A stretch of 64,000 nucleotides of DNA from Clostridia bacterium (GTDB lineage: Bacteria; Bacillota; Clostridia; Oscillospirales; Acutalibacteraceae), in NCBI GenBank assembly GCA_017513525.1, contig JAFXFC010000048.1, forward strand, positions 62,001-126,000, written 5' to 3'. This document shows, one piece after another, positions 43,200 to 52,866 of the stretch (position 1 is its first letter; every line of letters begins with the position of its first letter). Made by a program: the position numbers and the translations under genes. A model generated the notes under the pieces. The model worked only from the letters and a program-made list of their open reading frames with translations, was not told the origin of the DNA and ran no database searches.

Positions 43200-44543
43200 A
43201 TGTCTTTAAAACTGAAAAGCAAATATCTTAGCAGTTTTGTAAGTAATGATGATTTACTCTCAATAGAGGCCGAGGTAAAAAAAGCCCACTCTTTATTAAA
43301 TGAAAACAAGGCTGAAGCACCTGGAAGTGATTTTCACGGATGGATGAATCTGCCTTTGAATTATGATAAAGAAGAGTTTGACATAATCAAAAAGTGTGCT
43401 AAGAAAATTATTTCAGATTCCGAAATACTTGTTGTAATCGGAATCGGAGGATCCTATCTCGGTGCAAGAGCCGCTATAGAGTTTGTTAAGTCCAAGAATT
43501 ACAATATTGTTGCAAAAGATACTCCGAAAATATTTTTCCTTGGTAACAGCATTTCTCCTACGGAAATATCTGAGCTTTATGCAATATGTGAGAATTGTGA
43601 TTTTTCGGTGAATGTAATCTCCAAATCCGGAACTACAACAGAACCTGCAATTGCATTCAGAGTATTCAAAAAGCTTCTTGAAAAGAAGTACGGTGAAAAA
43701 GAAGCAGCTGCACGTATATATGTTACAACAGATAAAGAAAAGGGAACACTCAAATGTCTTGCTGTAAGACAAGGTTATGAGCAGTTTGTAATTCCCGATG
43801 ATGTCGGCGGCAGATTTTCCGTTCTGACAGCGGTAGGACTTTTGCCGATGGCATGTGCCGGTGTCGATATAGACAAACTGATGGCAGGTGCTGCAGGTGT
43901 TGTTGAAAAATACAATGTTCCTGATATTAATGAAAATGACTGTTACAAATATGCTGCATTAAGAAATATTCTTTACCGTAAGGGTAAGAGGGTTGAAATG
44001 ATTATTTCTTATGAACCCGATTTTACTATGATGAATGAATGGTTCAAACAGCTTTTCGGTGAGAGTGAAGGAAAAGACAATAAAGGTATTTTCCCTTCAT
44101 CTGCCATTTACTCTACTGATCTTCATTCTTTGGGACAGTATGTTCAGGAAGGCGAACGAATAATTTTTGAAACCGCAGTTTCTTTTGCTGAACCCAAATG
44201 TGACCTTATTATTGAAGAAGACGAAGAAAATGTTGACGGACTCAATTTCCTTGCAGGAAAGGGAATGTCTTTCATTAACAGAAAAGCGTATGAGGGAACA
44301 GTTCTTGCTCATACAGATGGCGGAGTTCCGAATATTATAATCAAGGCAGAAAAGATGGACGAAGAAAATCTCGGTGAACTCATTTATTTCTTTGAAAAAG
44401 CGTGTGCGATGTCAGGTTATATACTCGGTGTAAATCCCTTTAATCAGCCCGGTGTTGAAAGCTATAAAAAGAATATGTTTGCACTTCTCGGAAAACCCGG
44501 ATATGAAGAGCTTGCAAATGAACTCAATGAGCGCCTTAATTAA
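43200..44543 (+). CDS. pgi: Glucose-6-phosphate isomerase
   Basis: This 447-aa enzyme links glucose-6-P and fructose-6-P. It has the phosphate loop [13 protein letters not shown] near residue 80, the sugar loop [11 protein letters not shown] near 141, the catalytic Glu region of EYFKQLF-like ENWFKQ (here [14 protein letters not shown] near 280) and a final Lys in [11 protein letters not shown]. Length matches the Firmicutes type (about 450). GGAGG lies about 12 nt upstream of the ATG, a little far. Confidence 0.96.
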   Translation: MSLKLKSKYLSSFVSNDDLLSIEAEVKKAHSLLNENKAEAPGSDFHGWMNLPLNYDKEEFDIIKKCAKKIISDSEILVVIGIGGSYLGARAAIEFVKSKNYNIVAKDTPKIFFLGNSISPTEISELYAICENCDFSVNVISKSGTTTEPAIAFRVFKKLLEKKYGEKEAAARIYVTTDKEKGTLKCLAVRQGYEQFVIPDDVGGRFSVLTAVGLLPMACAGVDIDKLMAGAAGVVEKYNVPDINENDCYKYAALRNILYRKGKRVEMIISYEPDFTMMNEWFKQLFGESEGKDNKGIFPSSAIYSTDLHSLGQYVQEGERIIFETAVSFAEPKCDLIIEEDEENVDGLNFLAGKGMSFINRKAYEGTVLAHTDGGVPNIIIKAEKMDEENLGELIYFFEKACAMSGYILGVNPFNQPGVESYKKNMFALLGKPGYEELANELNERLN

Positions 44544-44583
44544 AAAAATAATAGAATTTAAATATTGAAAGGAATTGATTACT

Positions 44584-45000
44584 ATGGTTAAACTTTTAAT
44601 CGGTGAAAAAGGAACAGGAAAAACTAAAAAACTTATTGCATGTGTCAACGAAGCTCTTGAAGCATCAAAAGGCCATGTTGTTTGTGTAGAAAAGGACGAT
44701 CTTCTCAGATATCAGATCAGCTATAAGGTAAGACTTCTTGCTGCAAGCAATTACGGAATCAGCGGTTATGACGCTTTTTACGGTTTCCTCAGCGGACTTT
44801 GCGCAGGTGATCATGATATTACCGATATTCTCATTGACGCTACACTCAAAATAGGCGGCAGAGATTATGATGAACTTGCTGAGTTCCTTGAAAAGGTAAC
44901 AAGACTCAGTGCACTCACTGAAACTAAATTTACATTTACTGTTTCTACAGATAAAGAAAATCTTCCCGCAAAAATTTTCGATTTGTGCGAAGCTGAATAA
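44584..45000 (+). CDS. Small P-loop protein, function unknown
   Basis: This 138-aa protein is not recognised. It starts with a Walker A loop, LLIGEKGTGKTKKL (residues 4-17), followed by a helix and a strand with basic-acidic residues. DILIDATL near residue 78 could serve as a Walker B strand. The size is that of a minimal P-loop domain without its usual partners. It uses the ATG at 44584 (GAAAGGA upstream). It lies 40 nt after pgi and ends before the DUF177 promoter. It may be an ATPase subunit or a nucleotide-binding regulator. Confidence 0.65.
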   Translation: MVKLLIGEKGTGKTKKLIACVNEALEASKGHVVCVEKDDLLRYQISYKVRLLAASNYGISGYDAFYGFLSGLCAGDHDITDILIDATLKIGGRDYDELAEFLEKVTRLSALTETKFTFTVSTDKENLPAKIFDLCEAE

Positions 45001-45032
45001 GATAAATTTATTTTAATAATATTCAAAAAAAA

Positions 45033-45064
45033 GCAGATTTCCTGTTGACAAACGGGGAATCTGC
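45033..45064 (+). promoter_or_regulatory. Inverted repeat whose loop contains the rpmF-operon -35
   Basis: GCAGATTTCC (45033-45042) pairs with GGGAATCTGC (45055-45064), 10 bp with one G-U. The 12-nt loop (45043-45054) contains the -35 TTGACA (45045-45050). No T run follows, so it is a weak terminator at most. It may be a regulator site that overlaps the promoter. Confidence 0.5.
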
Positions 45065-45073
45065 CTATATAAT
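45045..45073 (+). promoter_or_regulatory. Consensus sigma-A promoter for the DUF177-rpmF operon
   Basis: Perfect TTGACA (45045-45050), 17 nt, perfect TATAAT (45068-45073). The best promoter in the window, as expected for a ribosomal protein. Confidence 0.85.
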
Positions 45074-45130
45074 AATGGTTGCGTTTTGTTTTAGGGGATA
45101 CCCCTGCGTAAATTTAGGAGGATGTAAAAA

Positions 45131-45607
45131 TTGTATCTTGAGCTTGATTCTGTATTCAATACCGAAGGCGAGAGCGTAGAGTTCAATTATGAATTCTCTC
45201 TTGAAGACGACAGTGTTGTTTCTCCCGTAAAGGTTATCGGTTCTGTTTATAATAAGACCGGTGTTGTTCATTTAAAGGCGGATGCAAAATTTGATTATTC
45301 CACTTCATGTGCCAAATGTAATAAACCTTTACTTAAACATGCAAATGTCCCTGTGCGTCATTTTTTACTCGCACATGCCGAAAGTGAAGATAATGATGAA
45401 TTCATTGTTCTTGACGGTATGAGACTTAATCTTGATGAGTTGGTAAGCGAAGATATTTTTCTTTCTATCCCGCCAAGATTTTTGTGTAAAGATGACTGTA
45501 AGGGCTTATGCAGTATTTGCGGTGTTGATCTGAACGAGCAACAATGCATTTGCCGGGCTCCTTCCGATCCCCGTTGGGATGCGTTGAAGGATATGTTTAA
45601 TGAGTAA
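45131..45607 (+). CDS. DUF177 (YceD) family protein
   Basis: This 158-aa protein is the conserved partner of rpmF. It holds two Cys pairs, SCAKCNKPL near residue 60 and a cluster FLCKDDCKGLCSICGVDLNEQQC near 117, and ends PRWDALKDM, a DUF177 mark. It may take part in 23S rRNA or ribosome assembly, as shown in plants and implied in bacteria. Translation starts with TTG at 45131: AGGAGG is 7-8 nt upstream and no ATG follows in a useful place. 26 nt separate it from rpmF. Confidence 0.9.
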   Translation: MYLELDSVFNTEGESVEFNYEFSLEDDSVVSPVKVIGSVYNKTGVVHLKADAKFDYSTSCAKCNKPLLKHANVPVRHFLLAHAESEDNDEFIVLDGMRLNLDELVSEDIFLSIPPRFLCKDDCKGLCSICGVDLNEQQCICRAPSDPRWDALKDMFNE

Positions 45608-45633
45608 TTAACCCAATTTAGGAGGATATAAAA

Positions 45634-45816
45634 ATGGCAGTTCCTGCAAGAAGAGTTTCCAAGGCAAGAAGAGATAAAAGACGTAATAATGTTTGGAAGA
45701 TATCTGCTCCCGCTATCGAAAAGTGCCCTCAGTGCGGTGAGTATAAGAGATCTCACAGACTTTGTCCCGCTTGCGGCTATTATAACGGCCGTCAGGTTGT
45801 TGCTGTCGAGGACTAA
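45634..45816 (+). CDS. rpmF: 50S ribosomal protein L32
   Basis: This 60-aa protein begins MAVPARRVSKARRDKRR and has a zinc ribbon CPQCGEYKRSHRLCPACGYY. Both are typical of the Cys-containing L32. AGGAGG lies 8 nt upstream. It is encoded after DUF177, as in most bacteria. Two hairpins follow, one of them a likely terminator. Confidence 0.97.
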   Translation: MAVPARRVSKARRDKRRNNVWKISAPAIEKCPQCGEYKRSHRLCPACGYYNGRQVVAVED

Positions 45817-45862
45817 TATTTGTCTGCCGCTTGTGAGCGGATAATCTTGTACTTTATAGCTC

Positions 45863-45895
45863 AGGTGGAGAAGATTTTTCCTTCCCCGCCTTTTT
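45863..45895 (+). terminator. Terminator after rpmF
   Basis: AGGTGGAGAAG (45863-45873) pairs imperfectly with CTTCCCCGCCT (45881-45891), followed by TTTT. A smaller hairpin (CCGCT, TGTG, AGCGG at 45827-45840) precedes it. Confidence 0.65.
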
Positions 45896-45919
45896 GCTGT
45901 TAGTTAGGTTGGTGCTTCA

Positions 45920-47233
45920 ATGTCTGTTAAAATTTATGATATTGAAAAGAAATGCAAATGTGCAAAAAAAGGTATAAAACCGGGATATGAGCTTGTATCA
46001 ATAAACGGTAATGAAATCAATGATGTGCTCGATTACCGCTTTTATTCTGATGAAGAGAAGCTTGTGCTGAATTTTCGCAATGAAAAAGGCAGATACAGGA
46101 AAGTAAAGATCAAACATAATGACGGCTGTGACAGCCTCGGTCTCTCTTTTGAAACATACCTTATGGACAAGCATAAGCATTGTAAAAATGCCTGTATCTT
46201 TTGTTTTATAGACCAGTTGCCGAAAGGACTTCGTGAAAGTCTGTATTTCAAGGACGATGATTCAAGATTATCATTTTTATTCGGTAACTACATTACACTC
46301 ACAAATTTAACTGAAGCTGATGTTGAAAGAATTATAAAAATGCACATCAGCCCCATAAACGCTTCGGTGCATACTATGGATCCTGAACTCAGAGTAAAGA
46401 TGATGAAAAACCCCAATGCGGGTAAATCACTCCAATATCTGAAAAGGTTCTCGGATGCAGGTATAAGTATCAACGCTCAACTGGTGCTTTGTCCCGGAAT
46501 CAATGACGGTGATGCGCTCAAATATTCTTTGACAGAGCTTTCAAAGCTCCCGTCTGTGAACAGTATAGCTGCAGTTCCCGTAGGTCTTACAAAGTACAGA
46601 GACGGTCTTTATCCCTTGACCGCTTTCACTGAAAAAACAGCAAGTGATGTTATTGATATTATTGATAATTTTAATTTGAAGCTATCTGAAAGTAACAGGG
46701 AAAAGCTCGCATATCCGTCTGATGAATTTTTTCAGATCGCAAACAGATCCATTCCCGACTATGAGTATTACTGCGACTTTCCGCAGTTGGATAACGGAGT
46801 AGGTCTGTATGCGTCCTTGAAAAAGGAATTTCTTGATGCGTTGAATGATTGTGAGGCTGATGCTGAAATACGGGATATTTCCATTGCTACAGGTGTTGCA
46901 GCATTTCCGTTATTGAAAATGTTGGCGGATGAATTTTCAGTAAGATTTCAAAACAGCAGAATTTCTGTTTTTTGTATAGAAAACGAATTTTTCGGTGACA
47001 CTGTTACCGTTGCAGGGCTTATTACAGGAAAAGATCTGATAAATTCATTGAAAAAACAAAATTTTGCCTGTAAAAATCTGCTTCTTCCGTCGGTTATGTT
47101 CAAAAGCCGTAATGAACTTATTTTTCTTGATGATACTACAGTATCTGATGTGGAAGAACAGTTAAATACAAGGGTCACAATTACTGATTGTGACGGCGGC
47201 AGCTTATTTGATATTTTTTGTGAAATGAAATAA
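45920..47233 (+). CDS. DUF512 family radical-SAM-like protein
   Basis: This 437-aa protein has a PDZ-like N-terminus (residues 1-60, PGYELVSINGNEI). It then has a Cys cluster KHCKNACIFCFIDQLPKGLR near residue 90, where C-x3-C-x2-C is the radical-SAM cluster pattern. It ends with a DUF512 C-terminal region. In Clostridia this gene regularly stands just before der, as here. The reaction is not known. The ribosome site is a GGTTGGTG. It is followed by der after 47 nt. Confidence 0.88.
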   Translation: MSVKIYDIEKKCKCAKKGIKPGYELVSINGNEINDVLDYRFYSDEEKLVLNFRNEKGRYRKVKIKHNDGCDSLGLSFETYLMDKHKHCKNACIFCFIDQLPKGLRESLYFKDDDSRLSFLFGNYITLTNLTEADVERIIKMHISPINASVHTMDPELRVKMMKNPNAGKSLQYLKRFSDAGISINAQLVLCPGINDGDALKYSLTELSKLPSVNSIAAVPVGLTKYRDGLYPLTAFTEKTASDVIDIIDNFNLKLSESNREKLAYPSDEFFQIANRSIPDYEYYCDFPQLDNGVGLYASLKKEFLDALNDCEADAEIRDISIATGVAAFPLLKMLADEFSVRFQNSRISVFCIENEFFGDTVTVAGLITGKDLINSLKKQNFACKNLLLPSVMFKSRNELIFLDDTTVSDVEEQLNTRVTITDCDGGSLFDIFCEMK

Positions 47234-47280
47234 TATACCTCTGTTTGAGAGAAAGGCCGGATTTCCGGAACAGGTGATAA

Positions 47281-48600
47281 ATGGGCAAGTCAATTGTAGC
47301 CATTGTCGGCAGACCTAATGTAGGTAAATCAACTTTATTTAACAAGTTAAGCGGTAAGCGCCTTGCTATTGTTGATGACAGACCTGGGGTCACCAGAGAC
47401 AGGATTTATGCTGACTGTGAGTGGCTTGATAAGAAATTTCTGATAGTTGATACGGGCGGTATAGAGCCTTATTCTGATGATATTATCCTCTCTCAGATGA
47501 GAAGACAGGCACAGATTGCCATTGAAACTGCAGATGCAATAATTTTTGTCTGCGATGTAAAGACAGGCGTTGTTGCAACTGATGCAGAAGTCGCTTCAAT
47601 GCTTTTAAAAAGCGGAAAGCCTATCGTTCTGTGTGTAAATAAGTGCGACTCATTAGGTGAGCCTCCTGCAGATTTTTATGAGTTTTATAATCTCGGACTC
47701 GGAGATCCTGTTGCTGTTTCTTCTGTTCACGGACACGGAACAGGAGATCTTCTTGACGAGGTTTTGAAGTATCTTCCCGAAGATAATGAGCCACAGGAAG
47801 AAGATGACAGAATAAAGGTTGCTGTTATCGGAAAACCCAATGTAGGTAAATCCTCTCTTGTTAATGCGCTTTGCGGTGAAGACAGAATGCTTGTTTCCAA
47901 TATTGCAGGTACTACAAGAGATGCCACAGATACCGAAGTGATAAATAAGCACGGTAATTTTATGTTTATTGATACCGCAGGTCTTCGCAGAAAGTCAAAG
48001 GTTGATGATCAGATCGAAAAGTATTCTGTTATGCGTGCTATTATGGCTGTTGAGAGGGCTAATGTCTGCGTAATAATGATAGATGCTCTTGAAGGCTTTA
48101 CAGAACAGGATTCAAAGGTAGCAGGTATTGCACATGAAGCGGGAAAAGCATGTATTATAGCAGTAAATAAATGGGATGCTTACGAAAAAGACGGTAAGAC
48201 CATGGATATTTACAGAAAGAAATTGATGAATGATTTTTCTTTCATGTCTTATGCTCCGATAATTTTCATTTCAGCTAAAACGGGTCAGCGTCTTGACAGA
48301 CTTTTTGAGCTTATAAAGTATGTTGATGATCAGAATGCCGTTAGAATTCCCACCGGCAGACTTAATCAGGTACTTGCAGATGCTCAGGCAAGAGTTCAGC
48401 CGCCCACAGACAAGGGTAAGCGTCTCAAAGTGTACTACATGACTCAGGCATCAACCAGACCGCCGACGTTTGTTGCATTCGTTAATAATAAAGAATTGTT
48501 CCATTACAGCTATCAGAGATACATTGATAATCAGATTCGCGAGGTCTTTGGTCTCGAGGGCACACCGACAAGACTGGTTATCCGTGAGAGAGGCGAATAA
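47281..48600 (+). CDS. der: Ribosome-assembly GTPase Der (EngA)
   Basis: This 439-aa protein has two GTPase domains in tandem, needed for 50S assembly. Domain 1 has GRPNVGKST, DTGG and NKCD; domain 2 has GKPNVGKSS near residue 185, DTAG and NKWD near 297. A KH-like domain follows, with the end FGLEGTPTRLVIRERG typical of Der. Length matches (about 436). A clear terminator follows. Confidence 0.97.
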   Translation: MGKSIVAIVGRPNVGKSTLFNKLSGKRLAIVDDRPGVTRDRIYADCEWLDKKFLIVDTGGIEPYSDDIILSQMRRQAQIAIETADAIIFVCDVKTGVVATDAEVASMLLKSGKPIVLCVNKCDSLGEPPADFYEFYNLGLGDPVAVSSVHGHGTGDLLDEVLKYLPEDNEPQEEDDRIKVAVIGKPNVGKSSLVNALCGEDRMLVSNIAGTTRDATDTEVINKHGNFMFIDTAGLRRKSKVDDQIEKYSVMRAIMAVERANVCVIMIDALEGFTEQDSKVAGIAHEAGKACIIAVNKWDAYEKDGKTMDIYRKKLMNDFSFMSYAPIIFISAKTGQRLDRLFELIKYVDDQNAVRIPTGRLNQVLADAQARVQPPTDKGKRLKVYYMTQASTRPPTFVAFVNNKELFHYSYQRYIDNQIREVFGLEGTPTRLVIRERGE

Positions 48601-48608
48601 AATACTTC

Positions 48609-48636
48609 AGCACCTTCATAAAAGAAGGTGCTTTTC
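48609..48636 (+). terminator. Terminator after der
   Basis: AGCACCTTC (48609-48617) pairs perfectly with GAAGGTGCT (48624-48632), 6-nt loop, followed by TTT C TT. Confidence 0.85.
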
Positions 48637-48669
48637 TTATATAATATTATAAATATTTTTAATATACTA

Positions 48670-48698
48670 TTGATTAACTAAATTATATATGTTAAAAT
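48670..48698 (+). promoter_or_regulatory. Promoter for the aminotransferase
   Basis: TTGATT (48670-48675), 17 nt, TAAAAT (48693-48698). The -10 context ATGTTAAAATAA is the same as at 15860. Confidence 0.55.
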
Positions 48699-48748
48699 AA
48701 CTAAGATAATGGATAAATTTTGTTAATTAATGAATTAAGGTGATAGCA

Positions 48749-50029
48749 ATGAAACATTTGATTGATTTTACAGCTGAGCAATTAGCTTCTTTTGAAGCTG
48801 ATGCTCAGAAAAAATATGATGAATTTGTATCAAAGGGAATTACGCTCAATATGGCAAGAGGAAAGCCCGCTCCGGAACAGCTTGACCTTTCTGATAAACT
48901 CTTTTCTTTAACTGCGGACGATACGGGTTTCATAGCTTCTGACGGTTCAGACTGCAGAAACTACGGCTTGCTTTACGGAATTCCCGAATGCAGAAAGCTT
49001 TTTGGTGAAATACTCGGCGTTGACCCTAAAAATATTATTGCCTGCGGCAGTTCAAGCTTGAACCTGATGTTTGACTACATAGCTCAGTGCTGCTACAGCG
49101 GTGTTTCAGGCTGTGAGCCTTGGATATACAATAAAAACAAGAAATTTATCGCAATTGTGCCCGGATATGACAGACATTTCGCCATTGCTGAGTATTTCGG
49201 ACTTCAGATGATAAATGTCCCCATGGTTGCTGAAGGCCCCGATATGGATATGATAGAGGAGCTTATAAAGGATCCCGATGTCAAGGGAATGTTCTGTGTT
49301 CCTAAATATTCGAATCCCGACGGAATTACATATTCTGATGAAACCGTAAGAAGACTTGCAAAAATGAAACCTGCTGCTAAGGATTTCAGAGTTATCTGGG
49401 ATGCAGCTTATATTGTTCACGATTTATATGAAGAAGGCGATGAGCTTCTTAATATTTTTGATGAAGCCTGCAAATACGGAAATGAAGATAATTTTGTTGC
49501 TTTTACATCAACTTCAAAAATTACTTTTGCAGGTGCAGGTGTTTCAGCAATAGCAGTCAGTGACAGAAATTTTGAAGAAATAAGCAGGAGATTGACTTTA
49601 CAGATAATAAGCTACGATAAAATCAATCAGCTTAAGCACAGTTTTATTTATAAGACTCTTGATGATGTCAAAGCTCAGATGAAAAAGCATGCTGAAATAA
49701 TGCGTCCTAAATTTATGACGGTTCTCAGCGTTCTTAATGAGGAGCTTGGTGAGCTTGGCATTGCAAAGTGGAACGAACCCAAAGGCGGATATTTTATCAG
49801 TCTTGATGTTGAAACAGGTTCCGCGAAATATGTCGGCGAGCTTTGTAAAAATGCAGGACTTACCCTTACCGGAGTCGGTGCTACATATCCCTACGGAATA
49901 GATCCGGAAGATAAGAACATCCGTCTTGCTCCTTCTTGTCCATCCGTAGAAGAGTTAAAGGCAGCATCTGAGATTATTTGTCTTGCCGTAAAGCTTGCAG
50001 CTTGTAAGGCTATTCGTGAAAGCAAATAA
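48749..50029 (+). CDS. Aminotransferase, aspartate-aminotransferase-like subgroup Ie
   Basis: This 426-aa PLP enzyme fits the unusual aspartate aminotransferase family (PF12897 type). It has LNMARGKPAPEQLDLS near residue 30, GCSSLNLM-like CGSSSLNLMFD near 95, and PKYSNPDG near 195. The PLP lysine is probably in FTSTSKITFAGAGVSA near 250. It ends with NIRLAPSCPSVEEL. This family is not the classical type I AspC. The ATG at 48749 is preceded by AAGGTGA. It stands upstream of ispF by 21 nt. Confidence 0.85.
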   Translation: MKHLIDFTAEQLASFEADAQKKYDEFVSKGITLNMARGKPAPEQLDLSDKLFSLTADDTGFIASDGSDCRNYGLLYGIPECRKLFGEILGVDPKNIIACGSSSLNLMFDYIAQCCYSGVSGCEPWIYNKNKKFIAIVPGYDRHFAIAEYFGLQMINVPMVAEGPDMDMIEELIKDPDVKGMFCVPKYSNPDGITYSDETVRRLAKMKPAAKDFRVIWDAAYIVHDLYEEGDELLNIFDEACKYGNEDNFVAFTSTSKITFAGAGVSAIAVSDRNFEEISRRLTLQIISYDKINQLKHSFIYKTLDDVKAQMKKHAEIMRPKFMTVLSVLNEELGELGIAKWNEPKGGYFISLDVETGSAKYVGELCKNAGLTLTGVGATYPYGIDPEDKNIRLAPSCPSVEELKAASEIICLAVKLAACKAIRESK

Positions 50030-50050
50030 TTCAAAAAGGGAAGTGGAATA

Positions 50051-50524
50051 ATGTTTCGAATCGGTCACGGTTATGATGTACATAAATTTTCTGAAAACAG
50101 GAAGCTGATAATCGGCGGTGTTGATATTCCCTATGAAATGGGACTTCTCGGTCATTCGGATGCAGATGTTCTTGTTCATGCAATCTGCGATGCACTGTTA
50201 GGTGCCGCAGCATTAGGTGATATCGGCAAGCACTTTCCTGATACGGATGAGAAATATAAAAATGCAGACAGCTTAGTTTTGTTAGGTACTGTATGCAGGC
50301 TTTTAAGCGATAGTGGTTACAGTATAGAAAATATTGATTCTACGGTAATTGCTCAAAAGCCGAAGCTTTCTCCTTATATTGAACAAATGAGAAAGAATAT
50401 AGCAGCTGCAAGCGGCATCAGCATTGAAGCTGTCAACATTAAAGCCACAACCGAAGAAGGTTTGGGCTTTACAGGTGAAAAACTCGGAATTGCGGCACAT
50501 GGTGTTGCATTAATAAAAAAATAA
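50051..50524 (+). CDS. ispF: 2-C-methyl-D-erythritol 2,4-cyclodiphosphate synthase
   Basis: This 157-aa trimeric enzyme of the MEP isoprenoid pathway has [11 protein letters not shown] (metal Asp and His), [29 protein letters not shown] near residue 36, and the end [16 protein letters not shown]. The length is exact for the family. GGAAGTGG precedes the ATG. cdaA follows after 19 nt. Confidence 0.97.
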   Translation: MFRIGHGYDVHKFSENRKLIIGGVDIPYEMGLLGHSDADVLVHAICDALLGAAALGDIGKHFPDTDEKYKNADSLVLLGTVCRLLSDSGYSIENIDSTVIAQKPKLSPYIEQMRKNIAAASGISIEAVNIKATTEEGLGFTGEKLGIAAHGVALIKK

Positions 50525-50543
50525 TTACGGTGGTGTAAAATAA

Positions 50544-51572
50544 ATGTTTATTGAAACTCTTGAAACATTTTTTATGCAAGTTAAAGATGTTTTTTTGAAT
50601 ATAGACTGGCTTTCAGATATCGCAGATATTTTATTGGTTGCAGTAATAGCATACGGCATAATCATGCAGTTGAGAAAATCACAGTCGATTCAGGTTATAA
50701 AGGGAATAATCTTTATCGCTGTTCTCTATGGTTTGGTTAATTTGCTTGGAATGAATACAAGTAAATTCATTTTTACTAAGCTTTTCTCAGATATAATCAT
50801 TATTTTCGTTGTTCTGTTTTCAACTGAGCTTCGTCAGGCTCTTGAGAATGTCGGAAAAAGAAAATTCGGAAAGAATCCTTTCTTCTCTTCTTCATCCTCA
50901 GATGAAAGTGAAGTTGAAGCTATAAATGCTGTTTGCAGAGCCTGCGGAGCAATGAGCAGAAGCAAAGTCGGTGCTCTTATCGTTTTTCAAAGAGATTCAC
51001 TGCTCGGCGATCTTACAAAGCACGCTGTTTCCATTGATAGTGAAACCACTTTCGAAATGGTTTGCAGTATTTTCTATCCGAAAGCTCCTCTTCATGACGG
51101 TGCAATTGTTATAAAAGACGGAAGAATAGTTGCTGCCCGCTGTGTTGTGCCCATGAAGAATGACAGAGTTGTTACAGAGAATATCGGAACAAGACACCGC
51201 GCTGCAATTGAAGTCAGCTTGAATTCCGATGCTGTTGCTGTAGTCACAAGTGAAGAAACAGGATTAATTTCACTTGCTGTTGACGGAAAGCTTACCCGCG
51301 GTTTCACTGACAGCGAGTTAAGAGAAAAGCTCGGTATGCTTATGCTTACAGATAAAAATGCAAAATCAAAAAGATTTGCTAAAAAGAATAAAAAATCCAA
51401 AGCAACAGAAGAAATAGAGGTTACTTCCGAAGAAAAAGTTATTGATACATCACTTTCTCAGGAGACCGAAATTGCCGAGGAAGTTGCTATAGAGGCACCG
51501 TTTGAGGATGCCGTTTCTGAAGAAGATAACAAAATCGTTAATGAAGGAGCTGTGAATGATGAACAAGAGTAA
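50544..51572 (+). CDS. cdaA: Diadenylate cyclase CdaA
   Basis: This 342-aa membrane enzyme makes c-di-AMP from ATP. It has three N-terminal transmembrane helices (about residues 20-42, 48-65, 72-92) and then the DAC domain with the catalytic DGA near residue 185 and the RHR motif near residue 217. The last 65 residues are an acidic, repetitive tail (KKNKKSKATEE... EIAEEV) longer than in Bacillus CdaA. It overlaps cdaR by 17 nt. Confidence 0.95.
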   Translation: MFIETLETFFMQVKDVFLNIDWLSDIADILLVAVIAYGIIMQLRKSQSIQVIKGIIFIAVLYGLVNLLGMNTSKFIFTKLFSDIIIIFVVLFSTELRQALENVGKRKFGKNPFFSSSSSDESEVEAINAVCRACGAMSRSKVGALIVFQRDSLLGDLTKHAVSIDSETTFEMVCSIFYPKAPLHDGAIVIKDGRIVAARCVVPMKNDRVVTENIGTRHRAAIEVSLNSDAVAVVTSEETGLISLAVDGKLTRGFTDSELREKLGMLMLTDKNAKSKRFAKKNKKSKATEEIEVTSEEKVIDTSLSQETEIAEEVAIEAPFEDAVSEEDNKIVNEGAVNDEQE

Positions 51573-52848
51573 TGAAAATGCTGCAAAAATTAAATTTTCC
51601 TTTTCTTCATTAATGTCCAATAACAAAGCAGTTTTTGTATTTTCTGTGATAATAGCAATTGTTTTCTGGTGCCTTGTTTCGATGTCACAGACAACTGAAG
51701 CTGAAAGAGTTTTTCAAGATGTTAAGGTAACTATAAATTTAGACGAGAGCGTAGCTAAAAATAACGGACTCGAAATTTTCGGCTCTAAGGATTTTACTGT
51801 TGATGTAAAAGTAAGAGGCTTAAGTTATATCGTAAATGCGTCTTCTTTCACGAATGATAATATTTCAGTAAATGCTTCTTGTTCCGCTGTTGCAGCAGCC
51901 GGCACTTATGATCTGCCGCTGAGTGCATCAATTGTCGGCATATCAGGCGAAGCTGAGGTTGTCAGTATATCTGCAAACAGCATAAGAGTTGCTTTTGATG
52001 AACGTGTATCAAAAACTTTTGCTCTTACCGAAGAAATAAAGGAGCTTGAAGGTTATTCTCTTGCAGCAGGGCTCATAAGGGAAAATCCAAGACTCAGTGT
52101 TGATACCATTGATATTTCAGGGCCTTCCCGTGAGATTGCAAAAATTTCATCTGTTAAGGCTTATGTAGAGCTTGATAAGGAAATGACTTCTACTGAAAGC
52201 TTTGAAGCTGAAATTATTGCTGTTTCCGCTTCCGGAGAAATGGATCTTTCAAATTTCACTATTGAAATGTCCGAACCTGTTTATGTTATGATACCGATAA
52301 ATAAAGTCGGTAAATACGAAACTGCTGTTGATTTCATCGGAATGCCTCAGGAATACAGAGAAGAAGGAATTGAATATTCTGTTTATCCTTCAGAAATAGA
52401 TGTCTCTGTGTTGACAGGTGCAGGGGACGCTCAGCTTAACGAAAGCAACGAAATACTTATCGGAACTGTTGATTTCAGCGAAGTCAATAATACTATAAAC
52501 AGAATAGTTATAAATAATGAAAAGCTTGCATCTGAAGTCAAGAATTTTACGGTTACTATAGATATGTCATCAATGGCAAAGCGTTGGCTCGAAATTCCTG
52601 TGGATACTTCTTCCGTATCAATTCCTGATGGGGTAAGTATTGTTTCACAATCCGTTGAATCAGTACAGATCATAGGTCCCGCTTCATCCGTTATGAATAT
52701 AGACCAAAGTGCAGCATATGCAGTTCCTGTATTTGATAATGTAACATATTCAAGCGGTACACATACTATTCCTGCAAAAATTGTTTTAAGAACACTTACA
52801 GACAGCTGGGTTCACGGAACATATACTATTCAGATAGAAGTTGAGTAA
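51556..52848 (+). CDS. cdaR: CdaR, YbbR-domain regulator of CdaA
   Basis: This 430-aa protein has one N-terminal transmembrane helix (about residues 25-46) and a large external part of YbbR repeats. Motif pairs such as LDESVAKNNGLEIF, AFVDERV-type VAFDERVSKTFAL and DISGPSREIAKISSVKAYVEL mark the repeats (about four). CdaR binds CdaA and modulates it. AAGGAG precedes two ATG codons; the first (51556) is used. In Bacillus the third gene is glmM; here a lipoprotein gene follows instead, after 18 nt. Confidence 0.92.
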   Translation: MMNKSNENAAKIKFSFSSLMSNNKAVFVFSVIIAIVFWCLVSMSQTTEAERVFQDVKVTINLDESVAKNNGLEIFGSKDFTVDVKVRGLSYIVNASSFTNDNISVNASCSAVAAAGTYDLPLSASIVGISGEAEVVSISANSIRVAFDERVSKTFALTEEIKELEGYSLAAGLIRENPRLSVDTIDISGPSREIAKISSVKAYVELDKEMTSTESFEAEIIAVSASGEMDLSNFTIEMSEPVYVMIPINKVGKYETAVDFIGMPQEYREEGIEYSVYPSEIDVSVLTGAGDAQLNESNEILIGTVDFSEVNNTINRIVINNEKLASEVKNFTVTIDMSSMAKRWLEIPVDTSSVSIPDGVSIVSQSVESVQIIGPASSVMNIDQSAAYAVPVFDNVTYSSGTHTIPAKIVLRTLTDSWVHGTYTIQIEVE

Positions 52849-52866
52849 TAAAAGAGGTGAGTGGCA

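Noticed and set aside
45827..45840. Small CCGCT-TGTG-AGCGG hairpin after rpmF as a separate regulatory RNA
   Set aside because: It is only 5 bp and lies just before a more convincing terminator.
47254..47272. CCGGA-type repeat before der as a copy of the XRE operator
   Set aside because: It shares only CCGGA; arm length and spacing differ.
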